This document shows positions 1 through 8,574 of a DNA stretch of 64,000 nt, in pieces. Source of the DNA: Microtetraspora glauca. GTDB taxonomy: Bacteria > Actinomycetota > Actinomycetes > Streptomycetales > Streptomycetaceae. How positions within the stretch are numbered: the first letter of the stretch is position 1; each line of letters opens with the position of its first letter. The notes beneath the pieces were generated by a model. It was not told the origin of the DNA and did no database searches. It saw only the letters and a program-made list of their open reading frames with translations. Location: assembly GCA_000721275.1 (NCBI GenBank), contig JOFO01000013.1, forward strand, positions 74,056 to 138,055. The letters run 5' to 3'. Position numbers and translations under genes: made by a program.

Positions 1-594
1 CGGGACGACGGCGAGCGCGGAGAGGGCGACGGTCACGGCGGCCGGGCGCCAGCCGTGGTGCTCGACCAGCCAGGAGAGGAGGGGCAGGAAGACGAGCTGG
101 CCGGAGGCGCCGGCGGCCGTCAGGATGCCGGTGACCAGGCCGCGGCGGGCGGTGAACCAGCGGTTGGTGACGGTCGCGGCGAAGGCGAGCGCCATGGAGC
201 CGCTGCCGAGGCCGACGAGGACGCCCCAGAACAGCACCAGTTGCCAGGCGGCCGTCATCCAGACCGTGAGGACGGCGCCGGTCGCGATGACCGTCAGGGC
301 CGCGGCGACGACCCGGCGGATGCCGAAGCGGTCCATGAGGGCGGCGGCGAAGGGGGCGGTGAGGCCGTAGAGCGCGAGGTTCACGGAGACGGCGAAGCCG
401 ATCGTGCCGCGCGACCAGTCGAACTCGGCGTGGAGCGGTTCGATGAGCAGGCCCGGCAGGGAGGCGAAGCCGGCCGCGCCGATGATCGTGACGAAGGCGA
501 CCGCGGCGACGTACCAGGCGTGGTGGACGCGGGGGGTACGGGGGCCGGGGGCGGGGGTCGGGGTGGCGGGGCGGTGCTCCGTTGTCTGGGCCAT
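1..594 (-). CDS. MFS transporter, C-terminus beyond the left edge
   Basis: The ATG at 594-592 opens a reading frame that runs off the left edge, so only the first 198 codons are present. After a Pro/Thr-rich cytoplasmic tail of about 25 residues come alternating hydrophobic segments. The loop between helices 2 and 3 reads LMDRFGIRRV, an MFS motif-A type sequence, and a later loop reads NRWFTARRGLVTG. Those loops resemble the monocarboxylate/oxalate-formate branch of the MFS, which would make it a secondary carrier in the cytoplasmic membrane. The substrate cannot be read from the sequence. It lies tail-to-head with the next minus-strand gene, 93 bases away. Confidence 0.8.
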   Translation of the reverse strand, partial: MAQTTEHRPATPTPAPGPRTPRVHHAWYVAAVAFVTIIGAAGFASLPGLLIEPLHAEFDWSRGTIGFAVSVNLALYGLTAPFAAALMDRFGIRRVVAAALTVIATGAVLTVWMTAAWQLVLFWGVLVGLGSGSMALAFAATVTNRWFTARRGLVTGILTAAGASGQLVFLPLLSWLVEHHGWRPAAVTVALSALAVVP

Positions 595-687
595 GCCACC
601 GAGCATCGTGGCCGGAACCACACCCTCGCCATTGGCCCGACTGTCAGGTTTCCAACGGATCGGGACACCGCCCCGGCTCCCCGGCCG

Positions 688-1965
688 TCACCCCACCCTC
701 GGCAGCTCCCGGATCGGCCGGACCGCCAGCAGCGCCGCCACCACCAGGACCGCGATGCCGGCGCCCGCGAGCAGCACCGCCTCCGTGCCGACCACGCCGG
801 CGACCGGACCGGACAGGGCCCGGCCGACGCCCATCATCAGCAGGGATCCGGCCACGTCGTAGGCGTGCATGCGGTTCAGGGCCTCCTGGGGCACGTGGGT
901 CTGGACGGCCGTGGACCACATGACGAGCCAGAACGCGAAGGCGGTGCCGGCCACGAGCTGCCCGGCGGCGAGCGCGGCGACCGGGGCGCCGAGGCCGAGG
1001 AGCGCCAGGTTGAGCGGGAGGCCGAGGAGGGCGACGGCGCCGGAGGCGAGGGGGCGGCGGGGGCGGACGCGGAGGGCGAGCAGGCCGCCGAGGGCGCTGC
1101 CGGCGCCGTTGACGGCCATCAGCGCGCCGTACACGGCCGAGCCGTGGCCGCCGGTGACCAGGCTCGCGGTGAGCGGCACCATCGGGCCGGCGACGGTCAG
1201 CCCGTACACCGTCCAGATGGCGATGACGCCCCACAGCCAGCTCCGGGCCCGGAACTCGCCCCAGCCGAGGGCCAGTTCGGAGGCGAAGGAGCCGCGCTCG
1301 CGGTCGTCCGCCGGGGCGGGCGGGATCCGCATCAGCAGGAAGCAGACGGCGCTGACGGCGAAGGTGGCGGCGTTCGCGGCGAAAGCGGCGCCGGCGTTCC
1401 AGGCGGCGACGAGGAGGCCCGCGAGCGCCGGGCCCGCCATCGTCATCAGCGCCTCCGCCACCCGCAGCACGGCGTTGGCGCGCTGCACGTCGGGGGCGAT
1501 GCGCGGGATCGTCGAGGCGACGCCCGGCTGGAAGAGCGCGGCGCCGACGCCGGCGACGACGGAGAGCGCGTAGACGGCCCACAGCGGCGGGCTGCCGACC
1601 GCGAACGCGACGGCCAGCAGCGCGGCGCCGGGCAGCCGCAGCAGATCGGCGGTGATCATCATGCGGCGGGCGGTGAAGCGGTCGGCGAGGACGCCGCCGA
1701 AGAGGACGAAGACGGCGAAGGCGGCCGTCCACAGGCCGAGCGCGTAGCCGACGGAGGAGCCGGGCCGGCCGGCGCCGAGGAGTCCGGCGGCGAAGGCGAC
1801 GGGGACCATGCCCTCGCCGAGGACGGCGACGGCCCGGGCGGTGAAGAACAGCCGGAAGTCGCGGTTCCACAGGGGCGGCGGCGGGAGCGTCGCCGGAGCC
1901 GGCGCGCCGGCGTCAGACTGGGGGGTGCTGTCCTGGCGCGCGTCCTCGCGCGTGTTGTCCGTCAC
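688..1965 (-). CDS. MFS transporter (MFS_3/EntS-like exporter)
   Basis: A 425-residue protein with a GTG start at 1965. The N-terminal 40 residues are hydrophilic and then lead into LWNRDFRLFFTARAVAVLGE, a typical first helix of EntS/MFS_3 exporters, followed by about 12 membrane segments. The loop after helix 2 (GGVLADRFTARRMM) is the MFS motif A. The family exports small molecules such as siderophores or drugs by proton antiport; the substrate here is unknown. It is divergent from the GlxA-type regulator at 2026, with 60 bases between the starts, so that regulator is a plausible controller. Upstream in-frame codons extend the frame to 2937 but have no membrane-protein character. Confidence 0.82.
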   Translation of the reverse strand: MTDNTREDARQDSTPQSDAGAPAPATLPPPPLWNRDFRLFFTARAVAVLGEGMVPVAFAAGLLGAGRPGSSVGYALGLWTAAFAVFVLFGGVLADRFTARRMMITADLLRLPGAALLAVAFAVGSPPLWAVYALSVVAGVGAALFQPGVASTIPRIAPDVQRANAVLRVAEALMTMAGPALAGLLVAAWNAGAAFAANAATFAVSAVCFLLMRIPPAPADDRERGSFASELALGWGEFRARSWLWGVIAIWTVYGLTVAGPMVPLTASLVTGGHGSAVYGALMAVNGAGSALGGLLALRVRPRRPLASGAVALLGLPLNLALLGLGAPVAALAAGQLVAGTAFAFWLVMWSTAVQTHVPQEALNRMHAYDVAGSLLMMGVGRALSGPVAGVVGTEAVLLAGAGIAVLVVAALLAVRPIRELPRVG

Positions 1966-2025
1966 GGGCAGCCAGTCGTACCACCACGTGGTCTGGACCA
2001 CCACCGATTTCCCGAGGGGGAGCCC

Positions 2026-3006
2026 GTGCCGCACCGGCCGCACCGCGTCGTCGTCCTCGCCCTGCCCGGGCTGCTCCCCTTCGAGCTGGGCATCCCGCAC
2101 CGGATCTTCGGCCGCGCCAAGGACGCGGCGGGACGGCCGCTGTACGAGACCGTCACGTGCGCGGTGGCGCCGGGACCGGTCCCGACGGACGCGGACTTCG
2201 CGGTGCACGTGGAGCACGGCCCGGAGGCGCTGGAGACGGCGGACACGGTCGTCGTGCCCGCCTCGTACGAGCTCGGGCCGGTGTACCAGGAGGGCAGGCT
2301 GCCGCCGGACCTGGCCGCCGCCCTCGCGCGGGTGCGGCCGGGGACGCGGCTCGTCGCGATCTGCACGGGCGGGTACGTGCTCGCCGCCGCCGGCTGGCTC
2401 GACGGGCGCCCGGCGACCACGCACTGGGCCTCGGCCGACCACTTCCAGCGGCTGTTCCCGACGGTGCGGGTCGACGCCGACGTCCTCTTCGTCGACGACG
2501 GCGACGTGCTCACCTCGGCGGGCGTCGCCGCCGGCCTCGACCTGTGCCTGCACATCGTGCGCCGCGACCACGGCGCGGCGGTCGCCAACGACGTGGCCCG
2601 CCGCACGGTCGTCCCGCCGCACCGGGACGGCGGCCAGGCCCAGTACATCGCCCGTCCGGTCCCGGACTCCGGCACCCACACGACGACCGCCGCCCGCGCC
2701 TGGGCGCTGGCCCACCTCCACGAGCCGATCCAGCTGCGGGACCTGGCCGAGCGGGAGGCGATGAGCGTCCGCACCTTCACCCGCCGCTTCCGCGACGAGG
2801 TCGGCATCAGCCCCGGCCAGTGGCTCACCCAGCAGCGCGTCGAACGGGCCCGTCACCTCCTGGAGACCAGCGACCTCCCGGTCGACCGCGTCGCCCAGGA
2901 CTCCGGCTTCGGCACCGCCCAGTCCCTGCGCGTCCACCTGATGACGGCCATCGGCGTCACCCCCACCGCCTACCGCCGCACCTTCCGCACCGGCTTCTCC
3001 GGCTGA
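2026..3006 (+). CDS. GlxA-type AraC transcriptional regulator
   Basis: 326 residues, GTG start at 2026 preceded by a GAGGGGGAG ribosome binding site. Residues 5-190 form a DJ-1/PfpI-like glutamine amidotransferase fold with the nucleophile-elbow sequence AICTGGYVLA (Cys113). The histidine-bearing strand follows as ATTHW. Residues 222-326 hold two helix-turn-helix units of an AraC C-terminal domain (SVRTFTRRFRDEVGISPGQW, then VAQDSGFGTAQSLR). Proteins of this build are cytoplasmic regulators that sense an unknown small ligand through the amidotransferase-like domain. The divergent position next to the MFS exporter suggests it controls that gene. Its last 37 bases overlap the convergent lipoprotein gene. 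Confidence 0.9.
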   Translation: MPHRPHRVVVLALPGLLPFELGIPHRIFGRAKDAAGRPLYETVTCAVAPGPVPTDADFAVHVEHGPEALETADTVVVPASYELGPVYQEGRLPPDLAAALARVRPGTRLVAICTGGYVLAAAGWLDGRPATTHWASADHFQRLFPTVRVDADVLFVDDGDVLTSAGVAAGLDLCLHIVRRDHGAAVANDVARRTVVPPHRDGGQAQYIARPVPDSGTHTTTAARAWALAHLHEPIQLRDLAEREAMSVRTFTRRFRDEVGISPGQWLTQQRVERARHLLETSDLPVDRVAQDSGFGTAQSLRVHLMTAIGVTPTAYRRTFRTGFSG

Positions 3007-3548
3007 TCGTCGTCCTCGGCGGCGTCCGGTGCGCCGGCCCCGTTCCCGTCAGGGTCGACGGTGTCGATCTGCCAGGCGACGACCCCCTTCGTCCCGCCGG
3101 CCGGGGTGACGTCGACGGGCAGTTCGGCGGGGGCGTCCGCGACCCGGCGGTGGAGGGGCGCCCCGTCGCACGGCAGGGTCGCCGGTGCCCGGCCGGCGAC
3201 GACCACCCGCACGCTGCCGGTCCCGACGCAGGCCACGGAGAGGTCGTACGCGGCCCCCGGGTCCAGTACGGCACGGATGTGCGCGCCCTCCGCGGCCGGC
3301 GCGCTGCCGCCCTCGACGAACTCCGGGTCGTCCGGCGAGCCGACGGCGTCCCGGGCCCGCTGCCGCGCCGCCTCGTCCGCCGTACCCGTCTCCCCCGTCT
3401 TCTCCCCGGCCGCCTCCTCGTCCACGGTCTCGACCACGTCGGCCGGTTCCGGCGGCGGCGAGCCGTCGCTGCAGCCGGCCACCAGCAGGGGCACGAGGGC
3501 GAGGACGGCGAGGAAGGCGAGCACGGCCGGCGGCCTGCGGAGTTCCAT
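2970..3548 (-). CDS. putative secreted lipoprotein
   Basis: 192 residues starting at ATG 3548. The N-terminus is a signal peptide with positive residues (MELRRP), a hydrophobic core and the lipobox LLVAGC, giving lipidation at Cys26. The mature part starts with an acidic, low-complexity stretch, then a compact domain with two cysteines (ACVGTG and LPCDGA) probably joined by a disulfide. The tail is charged and basic at the end (KPVRKVRR). I do not recognise the family. It is probably anchored on the outer face of the membrane. Its 3' end overlaps the convergent regulator by 37 bases. Confidence 0.7.
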   Translation of the reverse strand: MELRRPPAVLAFLAVLALVPLLVAGCSDGSPPPEPADVVETVDEEAAGEKTGETGTADEAARQRARDAVGSPDDPEFVEGGSAPAAEGAHIRAVLDPGAAYDLSVACVGTGSVRVVVAGRAPATLPCDGAPLHRRVADAPAELPVDVTPAGGTKGVVAWQIDTVDPDGNGAGAPDAAEDDDQPEKPVRKVRR

Positions 3549-3667
3549 GGGGTTTCCTCACGTCGAGGTCGGGCGCGGGCTTCTCCGCTCCGGACGCCGC
3601 TCCCCTCCCGCCCGGTTCCGTGCGGTCCCGTGCGGGCCGGGTCCCGTCCGCGCCTCCCCCGGCCGCG

Positions 3668-4717
3668 TCAGAAGACGAGCACCCCCCGGGCCACCTCGCC
3701 CGCCTCAGCCTCCGCGCGGGCGCGGGCGAACTCCTCCACCGGGTAGGTGGTGGTGACGAGTTCGTCGAGGAGGAGGGCGCCGGTGCGGTACAGGCCGGCG
3801 TACAGCGGGATGTCCTTCTGGGGGCGGGAGGAGCCGTACCGGCAGCCCAGGATCGCCTTGTCGAGGAACATCGCGGCGGGCGGGAAGCTCGCCTCCGCCG
3901 TCGGGGCGGTCATGCCGAGCAGCACGGCCTGTCCGTGCCGGTCGAGGAGGTCGATCGCGGTGCGGACGAGACCGGTGTGGCCGACGCACTCGAAGACGTG
4001 GTCGGCGCCGGCCGGCAGCACGTCCCGGACGCCGTCGGCGGAGCCGAGGAAGTGGGTGGCGCCGAAGCGGCGGGCCAGGTCCTCCTTGGCCGGGTTGGTG
4101 TCGACGGCGACGATCACCGCCGCGCCCGCGATCCGGGCGCCCTGGACGACGTTGAGCCCGATGCCGCCGGCGCCGATGACGACGACGGTGTCGCCGTGGG
4201 CCACCTTCGCCCGGTTGAGGACGGCTCCGACGCCGGTGAGGACGCCGCAGCCGAGCAGCGCCGCCGAGGCGAACGGCACGTCGTCGGGGATCCTCACGGC
4301 CTGCACGGCCCGCACGACGGTCCGTTCGGCGAAGGACGAGTTGGACGCGAACTGGAAGAGCGGCCGGCCCTGCCGGGAGAACGGCCGCCCGGGCCTCCCG
4401 ACGGCCTTCCGGCACATGGTGGGCCGGCCGGTGTCGCAGTCGGCGCACGCCCCGCAGTTGGCGAGGGTGGACAGCGCCACGTGGTCGCCGGGGCCGACGT
4501 GGCCCACCCCCGCCCCGACCGCCTCGACCACCCCGGCGCCCTCGTGCCCGAGCACGACGGGCGGCGGGAACGGGATGGTCCCGTCGAGGACGGACAGGTC
4601 GCTGTGGCAGAGCCCGGCCGCCCGGATCCGCACCAGCACCTCGCCGGGCCCGGGGTCCCGCACCTCCAGGTCCGTGACGACCTCGACGTCCTTGCCGTCG
4701 AACACCACACCGCGCAC
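3668..4717 (-). CDS. zinc-dependent alcohol dehydrogenase (MDR family)
   Basis: 349 residues, GTG start at 4717 with GAGGAGAGGGAGG just upstream. It oxidises an alcohol to an aldehyde or ketone with a nicotinamide cofactor. Catalytic zinc ligands are Cys37 (LCHSD), His58-Glu59 (GHEGAG) and Cys157 (LGCGVLTG). The four structural-zinc cysteines are 88, 91, 94 and 102. The Rossmann motif is GAGGIG at 182-187. All ligands are intact and the length fits class III-like bacterial dehydrogenases. It is 29 bases behind the SDR gene on the same strand and shares its promoter, so the two likely act in sequence on one substrate in the region 2 pathway. Confidence 0.9.
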   Translation of the reverse strand: MRGVVFDGKDVEVVTDLEVRDPGPGEVLVRIRAAGLCHSDLSVLDGTIPFPPPVVLGHEGAGVVEAVGAGVGHVGPGDHVALSTLANCGACADCDTGRPTMCRKAVGRPGRPFSRQGRPLFQFASNSSFAERTVVRAVQAVRIPDDVPFASAALLGCGVLTGVGAVLNRAKVAHGDTVVVIGAGGIGLNVVQGARIAGAAVIVAVDTNPAKEDLARRFGATHFLGSADGVRDVLPAGADHVFECVGHTGLVRTAIDLLDRHGQAVLLGMTAPTAEASFPPAAMFLDKAILGCRYGSSRPQKDIPLYAGLYRTGALLLDELVTTTYPVEEFARARAEAEAGEVARGVLVF

Positions 4718-4746
4718 GGCGTGCCCTCCCTCTCCTCGAAGCCGGC

Positions 4747-5661
4747 CTACTGGTTGGGGCGGTCCCCCGCCGCTGCGGCCCGGGCCATCTCCTCCAGCCG
4801 GGCCAGCATCGGCATCGGGTCGGTGCCGACGGTCCCGGGCAGGAAGTCCGCGATGCGCTCCGGCGTCCACGCGCCGCCCTCGGCGTATCCGGCCCGCAGC
4901 TCCCGGGGCTGCGCCCAGACCGCGATCTTGGGTCCGGCGACGGTGTACACCTGCCCGGTGATGTCCTCGGCGCGGGCGCGGTCGCTGAGCAGGTAGACGA
5001 CGAGCGCGGCGACGTCCTCGGGCTCGCCGATCTCCGTGAGCTCCATGGGGACGCCGGCGGACATGCGGGTGCGGGCGACGGGGGCGACGGCGTTCGCGGT
5101 GACGCCGTACTTGTGGAGGCCGAGCGCGGCGCTGCGGACGAGCGAGATGATCCCGCCCTTGGCGGCGGAGTAGTTGGCCTGGGCGACGGAGCCCTGGTGG
5201 TTGCCGCTGGTGAAGCCGACGAGGGTGCCGGAGCGCTGCCGGCGCATGACGGCCGACGCCGCGCGGAAGACGGTGAAGGTGCCTTTGAGGTGGGTGGCGA
5301 CGACGGGGTCCCACTCCTCCTCGGTCATGTTGAAGAGCATGCGTTCGCGCAGGATGCCCGCCACGCAGACGACGCCGTCGATCCGGCCGTACGCGGCGAG
5401 GGCGGCGTCGACGACCCGCTGTCCGCCCGCCATGGTGGAGATGTCGTCGGCGACGGCGACGGCGGCGCCCCCCGCGGCCTCGATCTCCTTGACGACGGCC
5501 GCGGCGATCTCGCCGGCCGGTTCGGCGCCCTCGACGGAGACGCCGTAGTCGTTGACGACGACCCTGGCGCCCTCGGCGGCGCAGGCGAGGGCGACCGCGC
5601 GGCCGATGCCGCGTCCCGCTCCGGTCACGGCGACGACCTTGCCCGCCAAGAAGTTCCCCAT
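4747..5661 (-). CDS. short-chain dehydrogenase/reductase
   Basis: 304 residues from ATG 5661. The cofactor motif TGAGRGIG is at 13-20, NDYG follows strand 2, and the catalytic residues are Ser152, Tyr164 and Lys168 (YSAAK). The NDYG sequence and the long C-terminal tail after residue 250 resemble 3-hydroxyacyl-CoA dehydrogenases of the multifunctional-enzyme-2 type. Oxidation of a hydroxyacyl-CoA intermediate is therefore plausible, but this is an inference from motifs. It is first in an operon with the zinc dehydrogenase. A palindromic operator-like site lies 22 bases upstream, shared with the divergent cyclase-family gene. Confidence 0.88.
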   Translation of the reverse strand: MGNFLAGKVVAVTGAGRGIGRAVALACAAEGARVVVNDYGVSVEGAEPAGEIAAAVVKEIEAAGGAAVAVADDISTMAGGQRVVDAALAAYGRIDGVVCVAGILRERMLFNMTEEEWDPVVATHLKGTFTVFRAASAVMRRQRSGTLVGFTSGNHQGSVAQANYSAAKGGIISLVRSAALGLHKYGVTANAVAPVARTRMSAGVPMELTEIGEPEDVAALVVYLLSDRARAEDITGQVYTVAGPKIAVWAQPRELRAGYAEGGAWTPERIADFLPGTVGTDPMPMLARLEEMARAAAAGDRPNQ

Positions 5662-5682
5662 ATCCGGCCCCTTCCCGCAGTT

Positions 5683-5716
5683 TCTGACGGTCCGTTAGAT
5701 TCTATGGGCCGTCAGA
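5683..5716. promoter_or_regulatory. operator-like inverted repeat A1 between SDR and cyclase genes
   Basis: TCTGACGGTCCGTTAGA at 5683-5699 is a 17-bp inverted repeat with one arm mismatch. A further half-site CCGTCAGA follows at 5709-5716, in the same phase 17 bases later. It sits in the divergent promoter region of two catabolic genes. Near-identical repeats are found at 10954-10970 and 11041-11057. A TetR-type repressor is the likely binder, but no obvious candidate gene lies within this cluster. Confidence 0.6.
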
Positions 5717-5745
5717 TGCCGGAAGACAAGACCCCGGAGGTCCCG

Positions 5746-6672
5746 ATGTCCCTTCCCGCCGCCTTCCACGAGATCGCGCAGCGCGTGAACAACTGGGGCC
5801 GCTGGGGCCGGGACGACGAGATCGGCACGCTCAACCTGATCTCCGACGCGGCCGTCCGGGACGCCGCCGCGGGCGTCCGCTCCGGCCTCCGCGTGCCCCT
5901 CGCGGTGGAGCTGCGGCAGGACGGCGTGCAGACCGGGGTGATCCCGGGCCGGGTCAATCCGCTGCACGTGATGGTCCAGGTCAACCAGGAGCTCTTCGGC
6001 CCCGGCACGGTCGCCACCAGCGACGACGCGGTGACCCTGGGCCTCCAGGCGGGCACCCACTGGGACGCGCTCACCCACGCCTCGCACTCGGGCCGGATCT
6101 ACAACGGGCGCCCCGCCGGCACGGTGACCGCGCACGGCCGGGCCGCGTTCAGCGGCATCCACACGGCCCGGCACGTCGTCGGGCGCGGGGTGCTGCTGGA
6201 CGTGGCGGCGGCGAAGGGCGTGGACCGGCTGCCGGGGGACCACGCGGTGACGCCGGAGGACCTGGACGAGGCGGCGGAGTACGGGCGGGTGCGCGTCGGG
6301 GCCGGCGACATCGTGCTCGTACGGACCGGGCAGATGCGGCTGTACCTGGCCGGGGACCGGCACGGATACGCGTTCCCGTCGCCCGGGCTGTCGATCCGTA
6401 CGCCGGAGTGGTTCCACGCCCGGGACGTGGCGGCGGTCGCCAACGACACGCTCACCTTCGAGATCTTCCCGCCGGAGATCGAGGACCTGTGGCTCGGGGT
6501 GCACGCGCTCGACCTGGTGGAGATGGGGATGCTCCAGGGCCAGAACTGGAACCTCGAAGAGTTGTCCACAGCCTGTGCACAAGAGGCGCGCTACGGCTTC
6601 CTGCTGTCCGCGATGCCGGAACCCTTCGTCGGCGGCACCGGCACCCCGGTGGCCCCGGTGGCCCTGCTCTGA
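5746..6672 (+). CDS. cyclase/kynurenine-formamidase-like metal hydrolase
   Basis: 308 residues. I take ATG 5746 because GGAGG at 5736-5740 precedes it with five bases between; the in-frame ATG at 5716 lies inside the operator and has no ribosome binding site. The metal site GTHWDALTH is at residues 103-111, the hallmark of the cyclase family (Pfam PF04199), whose members hydrolyse amides, lactones or cyclic intermediates with zinc or manganese. Around the metal site the sequence reads GLQAGTHWDALTHASHSG. Length is normal for the long subclass of about 300 residues. The gene is divergent from the SDR/dehydrogenase pair and shares operator A1, so it is probably a ring-opening or hydrolytic step of the same pathway. 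Confidence 0.85.
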   Translation: MSLPAAFHEIAQRVNNWGRWGRDDEIGTLNLISDAAVRDAAAGVRSGLRVPLAVELRQDGVQTGVIPGRVNPLHVMVQVNQELFGPGTVATSDDAVTLGLQAGTHWDALTHASHSGRIYNGRPAGTVTAHGRAAFSGIHTARHVVGRGVLLDVAAAKGVDRLPGDHAVTPEDLDEAAEYGRVRVGAGDIVLVRTGQMRLYLAGDRHGYAFPSPGLSIRTPEWFHARDVAAVANDTLTFEIFPPEIEDLWLGVHALDLVEMGMLQGQNWNLEELSTACAQEARYGFLLSAMPEPFVGGTGTPVAPVALL

Positions 6673-6692
6673 TCAGGCCCCTCGGCAGCGGC

Positions 6693-6786
6693 GACCAGGC
6701 CCTCCGGTCTTCTCCGGCCAGGCGCCCTCCGGTCTGCCCCGACCAGGCGCCCTCCGGCCTCCCCCGACCAGGCCCCCTCCGGGCGG
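6693..6786. repeat. four tandem copies of a ~25-bp unit
   Basis: The unit GACCAGGCGCCCTCCGGTCT plus CCCC is repeated at 6693, 6716, 6741 and 6766, with copies of 23, 25, 25 and about 21 bases and few substitutions. It fills much of the 253-base gap between the cyclase gene and the convergent ATP-binding gene. No gene is visible in this gap. The array may form part of a terminator region or be a neutral minisatellite. Confidence 0.7.
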
Positions 6787-6925
6787 CGGCGCGCCCGCAC
6801 GCGCCCCGAGCACGGTTGCGGACCGCCGCCACCCGGCCACGACCCGCACACGCCGAGGGCCCACGGCCCTCGGCTCCCCTCGCCACGAATCGCTCACCCC
6901 AGGGTGGGCAAAACGGAACGAACCG

Positions 6926-7369
6926 TCAACAGGGCATCCGTCCGGGTGACATCACGCCCCCGGCCGGCGCGGGCGCCGCGGGCGTGCGGTCCACCTCGCA
7001 CCAGATGCTCTTGCCGGCCCCTTCGGGCTGCCAGCCCCACCGGTCGGCGAGGCCGTCGACCAGTTCGAGGCCGCGCCCGTTGGTGTCCTCCCCCGCGGCG
7101 TGCCGCGGCCGGGGCGGCAGCTCGCTGCGGTCGGCGACCTCGACCCGGACCCCGCCCTCGGCCGCGAAGAGCATCCGCAGCACGGCGGGACAGCCGGTGT
7201 GCACGACCGCGTTGGTCACCAGCTCGGAGATGAGCAGCACCAGCGTCTCCGCCAGCGGCTCGTCGTCCCCTATCCCGGAACCGGCCAGCCGTTTCCGGGC
7301 CCACCTGCGCGCACGCCCCACCTCCGCCGGGTCCGGCCCGACCTCCAACTGCACCTGAAGCACCTGCAC
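6926..7369 (-). CDS. RsbW-like ATP-binding protein (HATPase_c)
   Basis: 147 residues from a GTG at 7369. The N-box reads ISELVTNAVVHT near residues 49-60 and the G-box DTNGRGLELV near 94-103. This is the GHKL fold of anti-sigma-factor serine kinases (RsbW/SpoIIAB), without a histidine-kinase dimerisation domain. Streptomyces carry dozens of these small soluble proteins, which bind sigma factors or phosphorylate STAS antagonists. No sigma or STAS gene is adjacent; the STAS gene at 12569 is more than 5 kb away, so the partner is not known. The basic, Pro-rich C-terminal tail is typical of the group. Confidence 0.85.
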   Translation of the reverse strand: MQVLQVQLEVGPDPAEVGRARRWARKRLAGSGIGDDEPLAETLVLLISELVTNAVVHTGCPAVLRMLFAAEGGVRVEVADRSELPPRPRHAAGEDTNGRGLELVDGLADRWGWQPEGAGKSIWCEVDRTPAAPAPAGGVMSPGRMPC

Positions 7370-7493
7370 CGTTCACACCATCCGAACCGGCGGACACACC
7401 TTTACGGAACGTGATTCCCTTGCGGGACAGCATGGTTGACGTACAGTCACCGCAACAAGCGCTTCGGGCATATTCCCGCGCGAAGGAGTACGC

Positions 7494-7610
7494 ATGGTCC
7501 ATACTGTGCGACGCACGCGGCGGGGAGTCGAACGCGGGGCGCGACCCGGGCTCACAAGCACTCGCATCCCACGGAGAGTACCGGAGCGGGACCCCGTCTC
7601 CGGCCCGTGA
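7494..7610 (+). CDS. small basic ORF, 38 residues, unknown
   Basis: ATG 7494 is preceded by GAAGGAG at 7482-7488 with five bases between, and the frame ends at TGA 7608. The product starts MVHTVRRTRRGVERG and is strongly basic (about ten Arg), with no cysteine and no membrane segment. GC3 is lower than in the neighbours. The gap 7370-7698, which otherwise shows no gene, also contains a short inverted repeat TGAC-N5-GTCA at 7437-7449. It could be a small regulatory protein, a leader peptide or a chance frame. The ribosome binding site is the main support. Confidence 0.4.
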   Translation: MVHTVRRTRRGVERGARPGLTSTRIPRRVPERDPVSGP

Positions 7611-7698
7611 CGACCCCCCGAAGGACACAACCCGATATCGACCGCGACCCCGGATTCGAACACGCTCCGTCACCAGTTCGGGCACCGGAGGGCGGGGT

Positions 7699-8574
7699 TC
7701 AGAGCGCGGCGGCCACCTCCTCCGCGGCCCGGTCCTCCGGCAGCGCGAGCGCGGCCCGCACCCAGGCCCGTTTCAGGTGCAGATGGACGTCCGCCTCCCA
7801 GGTGAAGCCCATGCCGCCGTGCACCTGGAGGCAGTCGCGGGCGTTGCCGACGGCCGCCTCGTCGGCGAGCAGCTTGGCCCCGGCGATCTCGACCGGGTCG
7901 GCGGTCACGGCGGCGGCGTGCACGGCGGCCCGCGCCAGCTCGGTCCGCACCAGCATCCCGGCGCACAGGTGCTTCACCGCCTGGAACCCCCCGATCAGCT
8001 GCCCGAACTGCTCCCGCCGCCCGGCGTGCGCGACGGCGGCGTCGGTGCACCAGGCGGCGGTCCCGACCTGTTCGGCGGCGGTGAGCAGGACGGCCTCCGG
8101 CGCCCACGCCCCGGTGCCGGGCGCCCGGTGGAGCGGCGTCAGCGGGTCGACCGACCGCAGCGGTACGGCTCCGGCCGCGTCGCCGCGCACCACGTCGGCC
8201 GCGTCCCGCCAGGGGAGCAGGCCCTCGGGTGAGACCTCGGTCACCACCGTGCGGCCCTCGGCGGCGCCCGGCACCGTGCCCGCCGCGAGGTGCGTGGCGA
8301 CGAGCGGGCCGGGCAGCAGCGCCCGCCCCGCCTCCTCGAACAGCAGCGCCGCCTCCGGAAGGCCGAGCCCGACCCCGCCGTCGGCCTCGGGCAGCCGCAG
8401 CGCGAAGAACCCGGCGTCGCCGAGCTCCTTCCACAGCCCCCGGTCGAGCCGCCCGGGCTCGTCCGCGGCCGCCCGCAGCGCGTCCCGCCCGAAGCGGCCC
8501 GCGAGCAGGTCCCGTACGCCCCGGACGAGGTCGCGCTGGTCCTGGCTCAGTCGGAAGTCCACGGTCCGGCTCAC
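7699..8574 (-). CDS. acyl-CoA dehydrogenase, small partner subunit
   Basis: 291 residues, GTG start at 8574 that overlaps the stop of the upstream gene as GTGA. It has the acyl-CoA dehydrogenase N-domain (FRLSQDQRDLVRGVRDLL) and the C-terminal helical domain (REQFGQLIGGFQAVKH, then QVHGGMGFTWEADVH). It is about 90 residues shorter than a classical homotetrameric enzyme, and the middle beta domain is reduced. Actinobacterial steroid and aromatic-acid pathways use pairs of a long and a short subunit (as in ChsE/FadE heteromers) that share one active site. The overlap with the long-subunit gene supports the same arrangement here. It would desaturate an acyl-CoA thioester using FAD. Confidence 0.85.
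   Translation of the reverse strand: MSRTVDFRLSQDQRDLVRGVRDLLAGRFGRDALRAAADEPGRLDRGLWKELGDAGFFALRLPEADGGVGLGLPEAALLFEEAGRALLPGPLVATHLAAGTVPGAAEGRTVVTEVSPEGLLPWRDAADVVRGDAAGAVPLRSVDPLTPLHRAPGTGAWAPEAVLLTAAEQVGTAAWCTDAAVAHAGRREQFGQLIGGFQAVKHLCAGMLVRTELARAAVHAAAVTADPVEIAGAKLLADEAAVGNARDCLQVHGGMGFTWEADVHLHLKRAWVRAALALPEDRAAEEVAAAL

Noticed and set aside
55-2025. Long plus-strand extension of the GlxA regulator frame
   Set aside because: Low-complexity Gly/Arg/Glu sequence antisense to the MFS genes; the GTG at 2026 with its SD is the real start.
7650-7672. tRNA T-arm-like GTTCGAATCC on the minus strand
   Set aside because: The flanking bases do not form a T stem, and no acceptor or anticodon arm is present.
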